Source: PALSA-278 sp963760285
Lineage (GTDB): Bacteria; Acidobacteriota; Terriglobia; Acidiferrales; UBA7541
Length of the DNA: 64,000 bases
NCBI GenBank assembly: GCA_963760285.1
Contig: CAVXCI010000001.1
Location: forward strand, 558,001 to 622,000
Direction of reading: 5' to 3'
A model generated the notes under the pieces. The model saw nothing but the letters and a program-made list of their open reading frames with translations. It ran no database searches and was not told where the DNA came from. The translations under genes and the position numbers were made by a program. Of the stretch, positions 8,705-17,908 are shown one piece after another. How positions within the stretch are numbered: position 1 is the first letter of the stretch; every line of letters starts with the position of its first letter.

Positions 8705-10420
8705 TTGCGGTACAGTGTGCCTCGTATAATGGCTCGTTCTATGTACACCGGTTCACATGGAACTTCGCTCCCCGGCGAAATTCCGGAGCTGGGTGTGTCC
8801 TGGGCATCCCGCTGGAAAACTCTGCGCGAAAATATCGCCGCTCTCCTGAGCGGACCCTGGCGCGCAACTTCTGGCGCAACTTCGCTCTACCTCGGTCCGC
8901 GCTGGGTCTCCAGCCTTCACGCCCGTGGCTCGCTGCTCGGTTCAATCGTTTTTCATGCCGCCCTGATTGTTCTGGTTCTTTCTTCGTCCTCGCGCGCCGT
9001 GGAGCCGGGAGATTCCTCCGGGGAGGAGAGTCCGCATTACCAGCTCACCTGGTATCCGCTGCGCGATTTGCCCCGTCTCTCGCCGGGACACAAAGTTGGG
9101 CTCCATAAACTGCGCGGCAATAATCGCATTCCCAGGCGCGGCGCGGACGCCTTCCATCCGCGGCAAAGAATTCTTTCTCTTCCCGACGTTCCCACGCATC
9201 CGCGCCAGACCTTGATTCGCCCGGACGCTCCGCTCGTCGCTCCTAAAATCCTGCCGCCGCTGCCGAACGTGGTGCAGTGGTCGCAAACGCCCCAGCCGGC
9301 CGCGCCCAAACTCAATCCTTCTCATGTGCGTCAAGCTCCAGTCTTGCGGCAACGAAATGCGCATAGCACCGCCGCGCCAGATATTCACGCGGCGGAAAAC
9401 CCACCCGCCAGCATCCTGTTCGCGGATTCATTGCCGCCCGTCGAGCGCCCCAAACTTCCCGTCACCGCCGGAAACGCCCACCCCACGAATGCTCGGAGGA
9501 GAAACTCCATGGCGGATCCGCCTCCGGACATTACAGCCAGCGCAACGAGCAATGGCGCCTCGCAAAATTGGATCGCGCTTTCCGCCGATCCGGCTGCCGT
9601 GCCCCCGCCCGATGCACCACCCGAGGGAAATCTTTCCGCGAGATTTACTGTTTCGCCCGATGGATTGCACTCCGGCATCCCCGACGGTGCGAAAAATGGA
9701 ACGGACGACGGCGCAAGCGGCAACGGAGAAGGAGGATTGGGAGGTGTGGGCTCAAAAGGACCTGCAGGAATCAGTATCAGTGGAGGTGGAATTCCTTCAC
9801 CCGCGTCTGGTTCGGGAACGGGAGGCGGGCTGGGAGGCAATCCGGGCGGCACTATTACCGGCCGGCTTGGCGGCCTTCCCGGCCATGCGGCATTGCACGT
9901 CATGCCCGGGGGCTTGGGCGCATCGAATTCCGCTGTATCCCCCTCCCGCCTGATTCCAGGTTCAGCAACCGGAAGTGGTACACCCGGCTCAAATCCGCTA
10001 CTTGAGCCAGCGGCGATTCTGCGCACGAAGCAATTTTTTACGCTCTACGTCAACATGCCCAATCTCACCAGCGCGATGGGAAGCTGGGTATTGAATTTTG
10101 CGGAGCTGACGCCAGATGGCAGCCCGGCGTTGACCAGCGAAGGGCTTACCGGACCGGAGCCGTTGCGCAAGGTTGATCCCAAATACCCTCCCGGCCTGAT
10201 CAGTTCCCACGTGGAAGGCGAAGTGGTTCTTTACGCCATCATTCGCAAGGACGGGTCGGTGGACAGCATCCAGCTTATTCGCGGAGTGGATCCGGAGCTG
10301 GATCGCAACGCCATGGATGCGTTATCGCGATGGAAATTCCGTCCGGGGCTGCGCCACAACGAGCCCGTTGAACTGGAAAGCGTGGTGCGCATTCCCTTCC
10401 GCACCACAGCGCCGCTGTGA
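8705..10420 (+). CDS. TonB-family energy transducer with long Gly/Pro-rich periplasmic linker
   Basis: Up to 571 aa. One membrane span lies near residues 78-95 (LGSIVFHAALIVLVLSSSS). A long Pro- and then Gly-rich periplasmic linker follows (about 100-440; runs such as GSGTGGGLGGNPGG). The C-terminal TonB domain is at about 480-571 (PEPLRKVDPKYPPGLISSHVEGEV, DPELDRNAMDALSRWKFRP). It would couple the proton-motive force to outer-membrane receptors such as the Oar-like protein at 38.6-42.3 kb. The start is uncertain: TTG at 8705, ATG at 8729 and ATG at 8741 are in frame, and a TATAAT at 8725-8730 overlaps the first two, which would favour 8741. It is convergent with the aminotransferase gene. 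Confidence 0.85.
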   Translation: MRYSVPRIMARSMYTGSHGTSLPGEIPELGVSWASRWKTLRENIAALLSGPWRATSGATSLYLGPRWVSSLHARGSLLGSIVFHAALIVLVLSSSSRAVEPGDSSGEESPHYQLTWYPLRDLPRLSPGHKVGLHKLRGNNRIPRRGADAFHPRQRILSLPDVPTHPRQTLIRPDAPLVAPKILPPLPNVVQWSQTPQPAAPKLNPSHVRQAPVLRQRNAHSTAAPDIHAAENPPASILFADSLPPVERPKLPVTAGNAHPTNARRRNSMADPPPDITASATSNGASQNWIALSADPAAVPPPDAPPEGNLSARFTVSPDGLHSGIPDGAKNGTDDGASGNGEGGLGGVGSKGPAGISISGGGIPSPASGSGTGGGLGGNPGGTITGRLGGLPGHAALHVMPGGLGASNSAVSPSRLIPGSATGSGTPGSNPLLEPAAILRTKQFFTLYVNMPNLTSAMGSWVLNFAELTPDGSPALTSEGLTGPEPLRKVDPKYPPGLISSHVEGEVVLYAIIRKDGSVDSIQLIRGVDPELDRNAMDALSRWKFRPGLRHNEPVELESVVRIPFRTTAPL

Positions 10421-10438
10421 CGCGCATTTCCGACGCGA

Positions 10439-11572
10439 TCAGACGGAAAGTACGGAGATTACCCGCTGAATTTCCTGTGGGGTGTTGTAGAGGTACGGCG
10501 CAAAGCGCAGTGTGCCTTGCCGGAAGCTGACGATGATCTTCTCCTCGCGCAACCGCCCGTAAAGTTCCTTGGTGAGTTCCGGCGTCCGCCCGGTAACGCA
10601 CAAATACGGCCCGCGCTGGCTGGCTTCGCGTGGACTTGCAAGCACGCAGCGATCGCGCGGCAACCGTTCGATTAACCCCTCCAGGATTGTGGCGTTGTGT
10701 TCCTCCACAGCATGCGGCGTCACCCGCAGGACGAAATCCAGAGAAGCGTCCAGCGCCGACAGATTGAAAAAATTCGCGGTTTCGGGCGCGTCCCACCGGC
10801 GCGCGCCCGCAACCGGCCGTGGATTTTCCAGTGGCAGATTGTGAAATTCGCGCGCGCCTTCCAACGCCGCCCAGTAGACAGGAGATGGCCGCAAGCGCTC
10901 AATCCAATCTTTGCGCACCCAGAAGAATCCCGTCCCGTACGGGCCGAGCAACCATTTGTATCCGGCGCTGGTCACAAAATCCGCGCCCAGTTCATGGGCG
11001 GTCATTGGAATGCCTCCCACGCACTGGCTCACGTCCAGTAAAAGAGCCGCGCCGGCATCGTGGCAGGCCTTCGCCAGTCGCGCTGCATCCAGCCGCACGG
11101 CATTGTCAAAACGCACCAGGCTAGCCGAGACCAATTTCACGCGCGGACCCAGGGCTGCGGCGTAATCGTCAGCCGTGATGAATCGATCACGCGGTTTTAC
11201 CACGCGCACCTGCGCGGCGCCGGCCTTCTGCAAGCCCAGCCACGCTGCAAAATGCGCCGGGAATTCTCCCTGCCCAACAAGAATTTCATCGCCGGGGCGG
11301 AAGTCGAATCCCTGCGCGACGGCGGCGAACCCGGAACTGGCCCCGCTGGTCAGCGCAATATCCTTCGCATTTGCGCCAATCAATTGGCCCAACTTGGAGC
11401 GCACGCGATCTGGAAGCTCATAGTAAGTTTCATCCGGGATTTGGTGCGGCAGCTTTTTCCATTCCACGGCCGCGTGCGCCGCGCGTATGGACACCAGCGG
11501 CAACGCTGCCTGTCCCGCGGTGTTCATATAAATCACGTCACCGAACTCTGCGAACTCCTTGCGATAGTCCAT
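10439..11572 (-). CDS. PLP-dependent aminotransferase class V (cysteine desulfurase / isopenicillin-N-epimerase-like)
   Basis: 377 aa from the ATG at 11570-11572 (MDYRKEFAEFGDVIYMNTAG); an in-frame ATG 24 bases upstream is possible. The fold-type I features are the substrate-binding N-terminus (YMNTAGQAALP), the GASSGFAAVAQG cofactor loop, LLLDVSQCVGGIPM with the PLP-contacting Asp and Gln, and the Schiff-base lysine in SAGYKWLLGPYGTGFFW. The exact substrate cannot be told. Many homologues are annotated only as aminotransferase class V. It follows the HAD gene by 23 bases on the same strand. Confidence 0.88.
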   Translation of the reverse strand: MDYRKEFAEFGDVIYMNTAGQAALPLVSIRAAHAAVEWKKLPHQIPDETYYELPDRVRSKLGQLIGANAKDIALTSGASSGFAAVAQGFDFRPGDEILVGQGEFPAHFAAWLGLQKAGAAQVRVVKPRDRFITADDYAAALGPRVKLVSASLVRFDNAVRLDAARLAKACHDAGAALLLDVSQCVGGIPMTAHELGADFVTSAGYKWLLGPYGTGFFWVRKDWIERLRPSPVYWAALEGAREFHNLPLENPRPVAGARRWDAPETANFFNLSALDASLDFVLRVTPHAVEEHNATILEGLIERLPRDRCVLASPREASQRGPYLCVTGRTPELTKELYGRLREEKIIVSFRQGTLRFAPYLYNTPQEIQRVISVLSV

Positions 11573-11595
11573 GGCGAAAGAAATCATCCCTCCCA

Positions 11596-12282
11596 CTAGA
11601 AATGGGTACGCAAATCCCTGAAGCTTGATACGACCAACAGCCGCCCAAGACCACTTTCCAAATGGGTGTGCTCCAGCACCCAGGTGTTGGGATGCGGAAT
11701 AAACACTACGTTCAGACCTGCCCGCAACGCGGGATTCACATCGCTACGTGGACTGTTGCCCACCATCCATCCCTGTGATTTCACAATGTGGAAATGATCC
11801 ACCAGACGTTCATACGCGTCGCGGTCCTTCTCCGTGACGATTTCGATGGCGTCGAAATATCCCTGCAATCCGGAGCGTTCCACTTTTCCAGCCTGCTCCG
11901 CTGGCTGCCCCTTGGTCAACAAAATCAGACGGTGCCGCGACGAGAGATAAGCCAGAGTTTCCGGCACTCCTTCCATAATCTTCGGCGTGATCCCCTCCAT
12001 TTCCTTCGCCATGCTCTTGATTTCGTCCATCACTTCGCGTCGCGCCAGGCCGCCCGCGAGTTTTGAATATGTCTCCTCCAACGACCGCCGAAAACTGCTG
12101 ACGCCGTATCCGTGCTGGCGAATGTTGCGCATCTCCGTTTCGTTCAGAATGTGCCGGACGTAATCCCGTGTGAAGCCCAGCGGCTCGATGTGGGCGATAA
12201 AATTCTCGATGGTCTGCAGAAAGTGGACGTTGTTCTCCCATAACGTGTCGTCCGCATCGATTAGAATCGTTTGTCTGGGCAC
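11596..12282 (-). CDS. HAD-superfamily hydrolase
   Basis: 228 aa. HAD motif I is IDADDTLW (residues 7-14, nucleophile Asp and general acid Asp), motif II is ILLTKG, and motif III/IV is in GWMVGNSPRSDVNPALRAGL. The helical cap between motifs I and II is of the phosphoglycolate-phosphatase/haloacid type. It would hydrolyse a small phosphorylated metabolite; the substrate is unknown. It is the middle gene of a three-gene minus-strand set with a 74-aa protein (30-base gap upstream) and the class V aminotransferase downstream. Confidence 0.87.
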   Translation of the reverse strand: MPRQTILIDADDTLWENNVHFLQTIENFIAHIEPLGFTRDYVRHILNETEMRNIRQHGYGVSSFRRSLEETYSKLAGGLARREVMDEIKSMAKEMEGITPKIMEGVPETLAYLSSRHRLILLTKGQPAEQAGKVERSGLQGYFDAIEIVTEKDRDAYERLVDHFHIVKSQGWMVGNSPRSDVNPALRAGLNVVFIPHPNTWVLEHTHLESGLGRLLVVSSFRDLRTHF

Positions 12283-12312
12283 GGCGCTCTTCCCGTTTCA
12301 ATCCATCTACGA

Positions 12313-12540
12313 TCAACTGGCTTTTGGTGTTCCCGCTGCCAACCGTTCCAGAATTAGTTGAGCTAGCTTCTGCAATTCGCCGTAGAGCGGCAGATACTCC
12401 TGGAATTCCCGATTCAGATCGAGCGCCTCTGGAGCGTCCAGCCGCGTTCTCAGGATCATGTCACGCAAATGCACTGGGTGGGGCAACACCGCTTCCTCGC
12501 GCAATTCTTCCAGAGCTGTCTTGGGGTCGTGGTGGTACAT
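12313..12540 (-). CDS. Small conserved-looking hypothetical protein
   Basis: 75 aa from the ATG at 12538-12540, which has a near-perfect ribosome binding site (GAGGAGGT, 3-base spacing); the longer open frame upstream lacks one. The sequence starts MYHHDPKTALEELREEAVLP and is predominantly helical and charged, ending LQKLAQLILERLAAGTPKAS. There is no recognisable domain, signal or membrane segment. It lies 30 bases before the HAD hydrolase and probably shares its transcript. The function is unknown. Confidence 0.65.
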   Translation of the reverse strand: MYHHDPKTALEELREEAVLPHPVHLRDMILRTRLDAPEALDLNREFQEYLPLYGELQKLAQLILERLAAGTPKAS

Positions 12541-12665
12541 GGCACCTCCTCGTCTTGGTTCAGCAGTCCTCATTATTCTACCGCGTCTCTCTTTGCAGCT
12601 GCGCTTGCAGCATGGTCGCGCTTCGCCGCCGTCCGGCAATCCGTTACACTGGGAATTCGTCGTCC

Positions 12666-13355
12666 ATGGCCGCGACATTCCATCGCACGTTTTTTCTGAA
12701 TGGCCAAGCTGGCAGGCTGGAGGCCATGCTATGGACCTCCCCTGTCAGCAATCCTCTGCGGGTCGCCGTGGTGTGTCATCCTCATCCTCTTTTTGGCGGC
12801 TCGATGCACAACAAAGTCGTTTTTCGCATCGCCCGGGCCATGCACCACCACGGTTTCCCCGTTCTGCGATTCAATTTTCGTGGAGCCGGCCTCAGTCACG
12901 GCAGCCATGATGCCGGCCGCGGCGAACGGGATGACGTTCGCACTGCTTTGGATAGTTTATCGGTTTCCTTTCCCGGCAAATCCATGGTGCTGGCGGGATT
13001 CAGTTTTGGCGCCTGGGTGGGGCTGCGCGTTGGTTGCGAGGATAATCGCGTCGCGGAACTTGTTGGCTTGGGAATTCCGGTCAATTCATCGGATCTTTCC
13101 TATCTGACTGCGTGCAAAAAGCCAAAACTGTTTCTTCAGGGCGAGATGGACCAGTTCGGCTCGCGCGAGCTCGTTGAATCTCTGGTTGCAAACATGCCGG
13201 AGCCAAAGCAACTCGCCATCATTTCAGGAGCCGACCACTTTTTTGAAGGACGTTTGGACCAGATGACCGCAGCGCTGAATGCATGGCTTGTCCAACGCTT
13301 CGGTCCGCCTCCCGCAGAGGAACCGTCAAACACGGCAGAACAATCCGAGCGCTAG
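12666..13355 (+). CDS. Alpha/beta hydrolase
   Basis: 229 aa from the ATG at 12666; the open frame continues upstream over the divergent small gene but without coding character. The layout is that of the small dienelactone-hydrolase-like family: VVCHPHPLFGGSMHNKVVFRIARAM (oxyanion-hole region), RFNFRGAGLSHG, the nucleophile elbow GFSFGAW (Ser in G-x-S-x-G), a GEMDQFG acid segment, and a C-terminal catalytic His in ISGADHFFEGR. It is probably a cytoplasmic serine hydrolase of unknown substrate. It is convergent with the MFS gene 46 bases away. Confidence 0.88.
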   Translation: MAATFHRTFFLNGQAGRLEAMLWTSPVSNPLRVAVVCHPHPLFGGSMHNKVVFRIARAMHHHGFPVLRFNFRGAGLSHGSHDAGRGERDDVRTALDSLSVSFPGKSMVLAGFSFGAWVGLRVGCEDNRVAELVGLGIPVNSSDLSYLTACKKPKLFLQGEMDQFGSRELVESLVANMPEPKQLAIISGADHFFEGRLDQMTAALNAWLVQRFGPPPAEEPSNTAEQSER

Positions 13356-13401
13356 CACGCGGTCAATGACCGGAGAAGACTTGTCCTCACATGGAACGGC
13401 G

Positions 13402-14733
13402 CTAAGAAATTCCGCGGGCGGGGATTTCTCTCTGAGAACCTTCCACTTCCATGCCCTGCGCAACGATGAGTTCGCGAGCCCTATTGCGCATCTTGGGTAT
13501 ATTGCGCGCGAACAGTGCCGCCCCTGCCACGGCCAGCGCGCCCCCACATGCCACGGTCAATGCCGCGCCAATGTGGTGGGCGGCCACACCTGCCAGCAGC
13601 GCTCCAATCGGCACCATGCCCATGAACATCATGGCGTAAACCGCCATCACCCGCCCGCGGAGATGGTCGGGAACCATTGCCTGAATCAACGTATTCGTTG
13701 ACGACATCTGCAACATCACCCCGTATCCCACGGGCACCAGCAGCACCGCCGAAAGCCAGAAAATCCGCGAGAAAGAAAAAGCGATCAAGGCGAGCCCGGA
13801 GCAGCACACCGCCATTGGCACCCAGCGCCCCAAGCCCTTCAGCCCCTTCTTCATCGCCAGCGTCAGCGCGCCGGAGACCGCTCCGATTCCCGTCGCGCCC
13901 ATCAGGATTCCCAATCCACGCGCGCCCGCATGGAGAATTCGATCGGCAAAAATCGGCATCAGCACCGCGTAAGGCATCGCCACAAGACTCACTAAACCCA
14001 CCAGGAGCAGCAGGGCACGTACAGGCCCCGTTCTCCGCACAAAGCGGAATCCCTCCGCGACGTGCTCCCACATGGACGCCATTTTCACCGGACGCTGGAA
14101 AGGTGGCAGCCGCATCGACAGCAAACTCCCAATCACTGCGAGGAAGCTGACGCCATTCGCAAAAAAGCACCATCCCTCTCCAAGCCACGCCACCAAAACT
14201 CCCGCGATAGCCGGCCCGACCACCCGCGCGCCGTTGAACAACGACGAATTCAATGCGATCGCATTCATCAGATAATCTTTTCCCACCATGTCCACCAGGA
14301 ACGCCTGCCGCGCCGGCAGATCGAACGAGTTGACGATTCCCAGCATCGTCGCCAGGACCATGATTTCCCAGACACGGACCCGTCCAGACAGCGTCAAACC
14401 CGCAAGGAGGAATGCCAGAATCATGGAAAGCGTCTGCGTGGTGATAACCACGCGGTGGCGGTTCTTCCGGTCGGCCACCATCCCGCCCACAGTCCCCAGC
14501 AGGAATACAGGGAACTGGCCCATGAACGCCACCGTGCCCAGCAGCAGCGCCGAACCCGTCATACGATACACCAGCCACGACTGGGCAACCGTTTGCATCC
14601 ACGTGCCGATGAGCGAAACGAGCTGGCCGCCGAAGAAAAGCTGGAAATTGCGGTGGCGCAACGCTCGCAGCGCGCCAGAGATGCGCGACTTCTCGCGCCG
14701 GGTTTCAGCCGCTTCCGCAACTGGCACAGTCAT
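13402..14733 (-). CDS. MFS transporter (EntS/multidrug-exporter type)
   Basis: 443 aa from the ATG at 14731-14733 (MTVPVAEAAETRREKSR); an in-frame ATG at 14802 is an alternative, and neither has a strong ribosome binding site. The protein opens with a cytoplasmic basic segment and then twelve probable membrane helices. The first is FQLFFGGQLVSLIGTWMQTV, which is typical of the EntS/MFS_3 group. The inter-helix loop GGMVADRKNRHRVVI is the MFS signature between helices 2 and 3. It is likely a proton-driven exporter in the inner membrane; the substrate is unknown. Confidence 0.88.
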   Translation of the reverse strand: MTVPVAEAAETRREKSRISGALRALRHRNFQLFFGGQLVSLIGTWMQTVAQSWLVYRMTGSALLLGTVAFMGQFPVFLLGTVGGMVADRKNRHRVVITTQTLSMILAFLLAGLTLSGRVRVWEIMVLATMLGIVNSFDLPARQAFLVDMVGKDYLMNAIALNSSLFNGARVVGPAIAGVLVAWLGEGWCFFANGVSFLAVIGSLLSMRLPPFQRPVKMASMWEHVAEGFRFVRRTGPVRALLLLVGLVSLVAMPYAVLMPIFADRILHAGARGLGILMGATGIGAVSGALTLAMKKGLKGLGRWVPMAVCCSGLALIAFSFSRIFWLSAVLLVPVGYGVMLQMSSTNTLIQAMVPDHLRGRVMAVYAMMFMGMVPIGALLAGVAAHHIGAALTVACGGALAVAGAALFARNIPKMRNRARELIVAQGMEVEGSQREIPARGIS

Positions 14734-14819
14734 GGAATATCTATTGTAAGGGGTTGCACGATTTTTGTGGATGCGGGCTCCTGCTTCCGCGACCATCGTC
14801 ACGAAGCGGGGAAATGCGC

Positions 14820-16149
14820 TTAGCCATCTAATTTGGCCTGCGGAGCGCTGGTCTTCGGCTTCGACTCACCGTCTCCCAGCACGCGCGAACAGGCGCGCAG
14901 TATCCGCCGGTACGGCCAGGATCTCTCGCGAAAGAGAATTTCACCTTCCCGCGGATTGGAGTAAAACCACCGCGCCACCAGCGCAAGATGCTCGCCCAGC
15001 GCCGGGCTTCGCGCTTGCGCGGGCAATCGCTCGCGATTCGCGTTTGCGGTCCCAGTGGTTTCGATAACATTCGCATCCCCCTGCCGCGCGGCGGGACCCT
15101 GCGAATCTCCAATTTTGGTCTCTGAAGGCCGCCGCGTGGGGCTTTCCGTGCTTTCTAACCCGGCGCGCAACGTCTCTTCCGCGGAACGTGGCTGGCTGAT
15201 CTGCTCTCCAAAATTCAGAAAGAATGGATCGCCAATCATTCCAGCGCGCACGGAAAATACCGCCACGGAACTGACTTCCGCCCCCTTCTGAAGGATCACC
15301 GCATCCAGTTGTTCGATATTTCGCGCCAGCTCTGGCAGGGCGCGAAGAACAGACTGCACCTTTTCGATGCGTTTCTGTACCGTGGCGGCTCGTTCAAAAT
15401 CCAACGCCTCGCTGGAAGCTTCCCGCTCCGATTCCAGCCCGTCTGTTAGCGCCCGGCCTCTGGATGCCAGCGATTCCACCAGCCGCGCAATTTCGTGGTC
15501 GTATTCCTCGTCGGTGCATCCCGCGAAGCACGGAGCGAGGCACATATTCATCTCCGAATAGATACAGCCGGAGAATTGGGGATCCCGCAGGATGCGGATC
15601 TGGCACCGGCGCACTTTGAAGAAATCGAGAAAACGGTCGGCAAACTCCTCCGCACTCTTGCGTTTGGCAAACGGCCCCAGATACAACCCGCCGTCTTGAA
15701 AAATTCTCCGGGTGACGTAACAGCGGGGAAAATCGGCTTTCAAATTCACTTTCAGCAGCACGGGCGGGCGAACGCGGGCCAGTTCACGATAGCGCCCCGG
15801 AAAATACAGGCGTGCCTGCTGGTAGTGCGTCAGGAACTGCTCGAAACGTGAACCCGTCACGCGAAAAAGGATTCCCGCGGCGACTTCCCGGAGATTCAGC
15901 CGGCGCGATTGCTCTCCGGTGGCCGCAGCAGCCTCTCCGCGGTGCGCTTCAGGTCTGCCGTGCGGACCAGATATGGCTCGGCGTTCACGCCTGCGGAGGG
16001 ATGCAGTTCAATCAGCAGAATTCCGGGAGCGACGGGATGGCGGAGAAAAAATCCTCGTCTTGTTCAGATTGGAAGACGAGCGCGCGGTCCAGGGCAAGCA
16101 CAGGTTCACGACCAACAACAGCAAGAATCAGTATTGCTTCAGTACCCAC
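14820..16149 (-). CDS. UvrC-like protein with degenerate GIY-YIG and UVR motif, interrupted by two frame changes
   Basis: The open 3' part (14820-15860, nominal GTG start) matches the middle of UvrC: LLKVNLKADFPRCYVTRRI, DGGLYLGPFAKRKSAEEF, a Cys cluster (CIYSEMNMCLAPCFAGC) and a UVR helix pair (EASSEALDFERAATVQKRIEKV, joined here for description). The sequence upstream continues the same protein in two other frames. Reading VVGREPVLALDRALVFQSEQ up to about 16027, then GILLIELHPSAGVNAEPYLV to about 15905, then RRLNLREVAAG gives a coherent N-terminus. The likely start is a GTG near 16149. The normal GIY/YIG tyrosines are not conserved (GIL, YLV), and the C-terminal RNase H-like nuclease and HhH domains of true UvrC are absent. 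The two frame changes may be sequence errors. Confidence 0.7.
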
Positions 16150-17274
16150 GCCGAAATCACCAGTCTCTGAATTTCGCTGGTGCCTTCATAAATTTCGGTG
16201 ATGCGCGCATCGCGATATGCCCGCTCCACCGGATATTCACGGCTGTATCCATTACCGCCGTGAATCTGAATGGCTTTGTGCGCCACGCGCGTGGACATTT
16301 CGCTGGCAAAAAGCTTCGCGGTGGCCGCTTCCAGAGAAAATCGCGCGCCGGTATCCTGTTTCCACGCCGCCTTGCGCGCCAGCAATCGCCCGGCGTCAAT
16401 TTCCGTGGCCATGTCCGCCAGCATGAACTGAATGGCCTGAAAATCAGCAATGGGGTGTCCGAACGCCTGGCGTTCCTTGGCGTAAGCCAGCGCCGCATCA
16501 AACGCGCCTTGCGCGATGCCCACCGCCTGCGAGGCAATGCCGATGCGCCCGCCGTCCAGCGTGGCCAGCGCCACTTTGTATCCCGCGCCTTCCTCACCGA
16601 TGCGATTTTCGATGCCGGCACTTCACAATCCGCGAATGAAAGCTCGCAGCAGGCCGTGGCATTGATGCCCAGTTTCTTTTCTTCTTTCCCCACGCGGAAG
16701 CCCGGCGTTCCCTTCTCCACCACCAGCGCCGTGATTCCCTTTTCGCCCTTTTCCGGCTGCGTATTCACGTAGACGATGGCCGCGTCCGCCGCCCCGCCGT
16801 TGGTAATCCACGCCTTAGTCCCGTTAATCACATATTTTTCGCCACGTCGCACAGCCACGGTTCGCAGCGCCGCCGCATTCGACCCCGCCTGCGGCTCGGT
16901 CAGCGCATAACAGCCAATTTTTTCGCCGCTCGCATAGGGCGTCAGAAACCGCTTCTTCTGATCTTCGTCCCAAAGTGATAAGATCGGATCGCAAAAAAGT
17001 GAATTCTGCACGGAGAGAATCACGCCGGTAGACGCGCACGCACGCGAAATCTCTTCAATCACAATGCTGTAGGCAATGTGGTCGAAGCCTGTGCCGCCGT
17101 ATTGTTCCGGGAACGACACGCCGTCAGACCCAGCTCCGCGGCTTTGCGAAACGTCTCACGGGGGAAATGGCCGGTTTCGTCATCTCCCGCGCCAGCGGCT
17201 TCACTTCGGCATTCGGCGAATTCGCGGACCGTCTGTTGCAGCAGTTTCTGTTCCTGCGTAAGGTCCAGATTCAC
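16128..17274 (-). CDS. Acyl-CoA dehydrogenase, interrupted by about four frame changes
   Basis: FAD enzyme of fatty-acid or short-chain acyl-CoA beta-oxidation. Reading from a GTG at 17274 (after GGGGAG) gives VNLDLTQEQKLLQQTVREFAE, then AEVKPLAREM in another frame, then DETGHFPRETFRKAAELGL, then GVSFPEQYGGTGFDHIAYSI, the FAD-binding CYALTEPQAGSNA and WITNGG motifs, and finally ALATLDGGRIGIASQAVGIA with the C-terminal GYSREYPVERAYRDARITEIYEGT signature. Frame changes fall near 17222, 17185, 17121 and 16615. The total length (about 382 codons) equals the family norm, so no large piece is missing. It is either damaged by sequencing indels or a very young pseudogene. Confidence 0.8.
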
Positions 17275-17412
17275 GGCAAAACTCCCCGGCTTGCGGCCAA
17301 AATTGAATGAGTGATTGTAGGTTGCGTAGCCTTTTTTCGGAAGTGGAAACGTGAACACGACGGCCCAAATCGTGCGACGGGAAAACACAATTGAAATAGC
17401 CCGCTGAGATTC

Positions 17413-17898
17413 CTACTTCCCGCCAAGAGCCTTCCGCAGTTTTTCGTACGTGGTGGACAAATCTTCCGGCTCCACGCGGGTCTCGCCGATGGTAGTCATG
17501 AAATTCGCGTCCCCGGCCCAGCGTGGGAGAAGGTGCATGTGAAGATGACCCAGAACGCCCGCTCCGGCTGCACGTCCCAGATTCATTCCCAAATTAAAAC
17601 CTTGGGGACGATAGATTTCCTGTAGCGCTGCCTCCATTTCCTTGGTCTGTTCCATTATTTCCGCCAGCGTTGTACTGTCGCAATCGGCTAGTTCACCAAC
17701 GTGCGCGAAGGGAACAACCATCAAATGACCGCTAGTGTAGGGAAACTTGTTCAGGATGACAAAGGTCTGGACGCCGCGTTTCACAATGCCCACGGCAGCA
17801 TCATCGTTGGCTTCCAGCGCACGGCAGAAAATACAGCCCGTCTCGTGCCCGGTCGTTTCCATGTAACGGTACCGCCAGGGAGACCAGAGGAAATCCAT
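17413..17898 (-). CDS. HIT-family nucleotide hydrolase/transferase
   Basis: 161 aa. It has an N-terminal zinc-binding CIFC pair (TGCIFCRALE), the ILNKFPYTSGHLMVVPFAHV region, and the histidine triad GHLHMHLLPRW that gives the nucleophilic His acting on nucleotide phosphoramidates or dinucleoside polyphosphates (Ap4A-phosphorylase-like subgroup). It is cytoplasmic. It lies on the minus strand between the HU/IHF gene (10-base gap upstream) and the acyl-CoA dehydrogenase. Confidence 0.9.
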   Translation of the reverse strand: MDFLWSPWRYRYMETTGHETGCIFCRALEANDDAAVGIVKRGVQTFVILNKFPYTSGHLMVVPFAHVGELADCDSTTLAEIMEQTKEMEAALQEIYRPQGFNLGMNLGRAAGAGVLGHLHMHLLPRWAGDANFMTTIGETRVEPEDLSTTYEKLRKALGGK

Positions 17899-17908
17899 GG
17901 AGCTTGTG

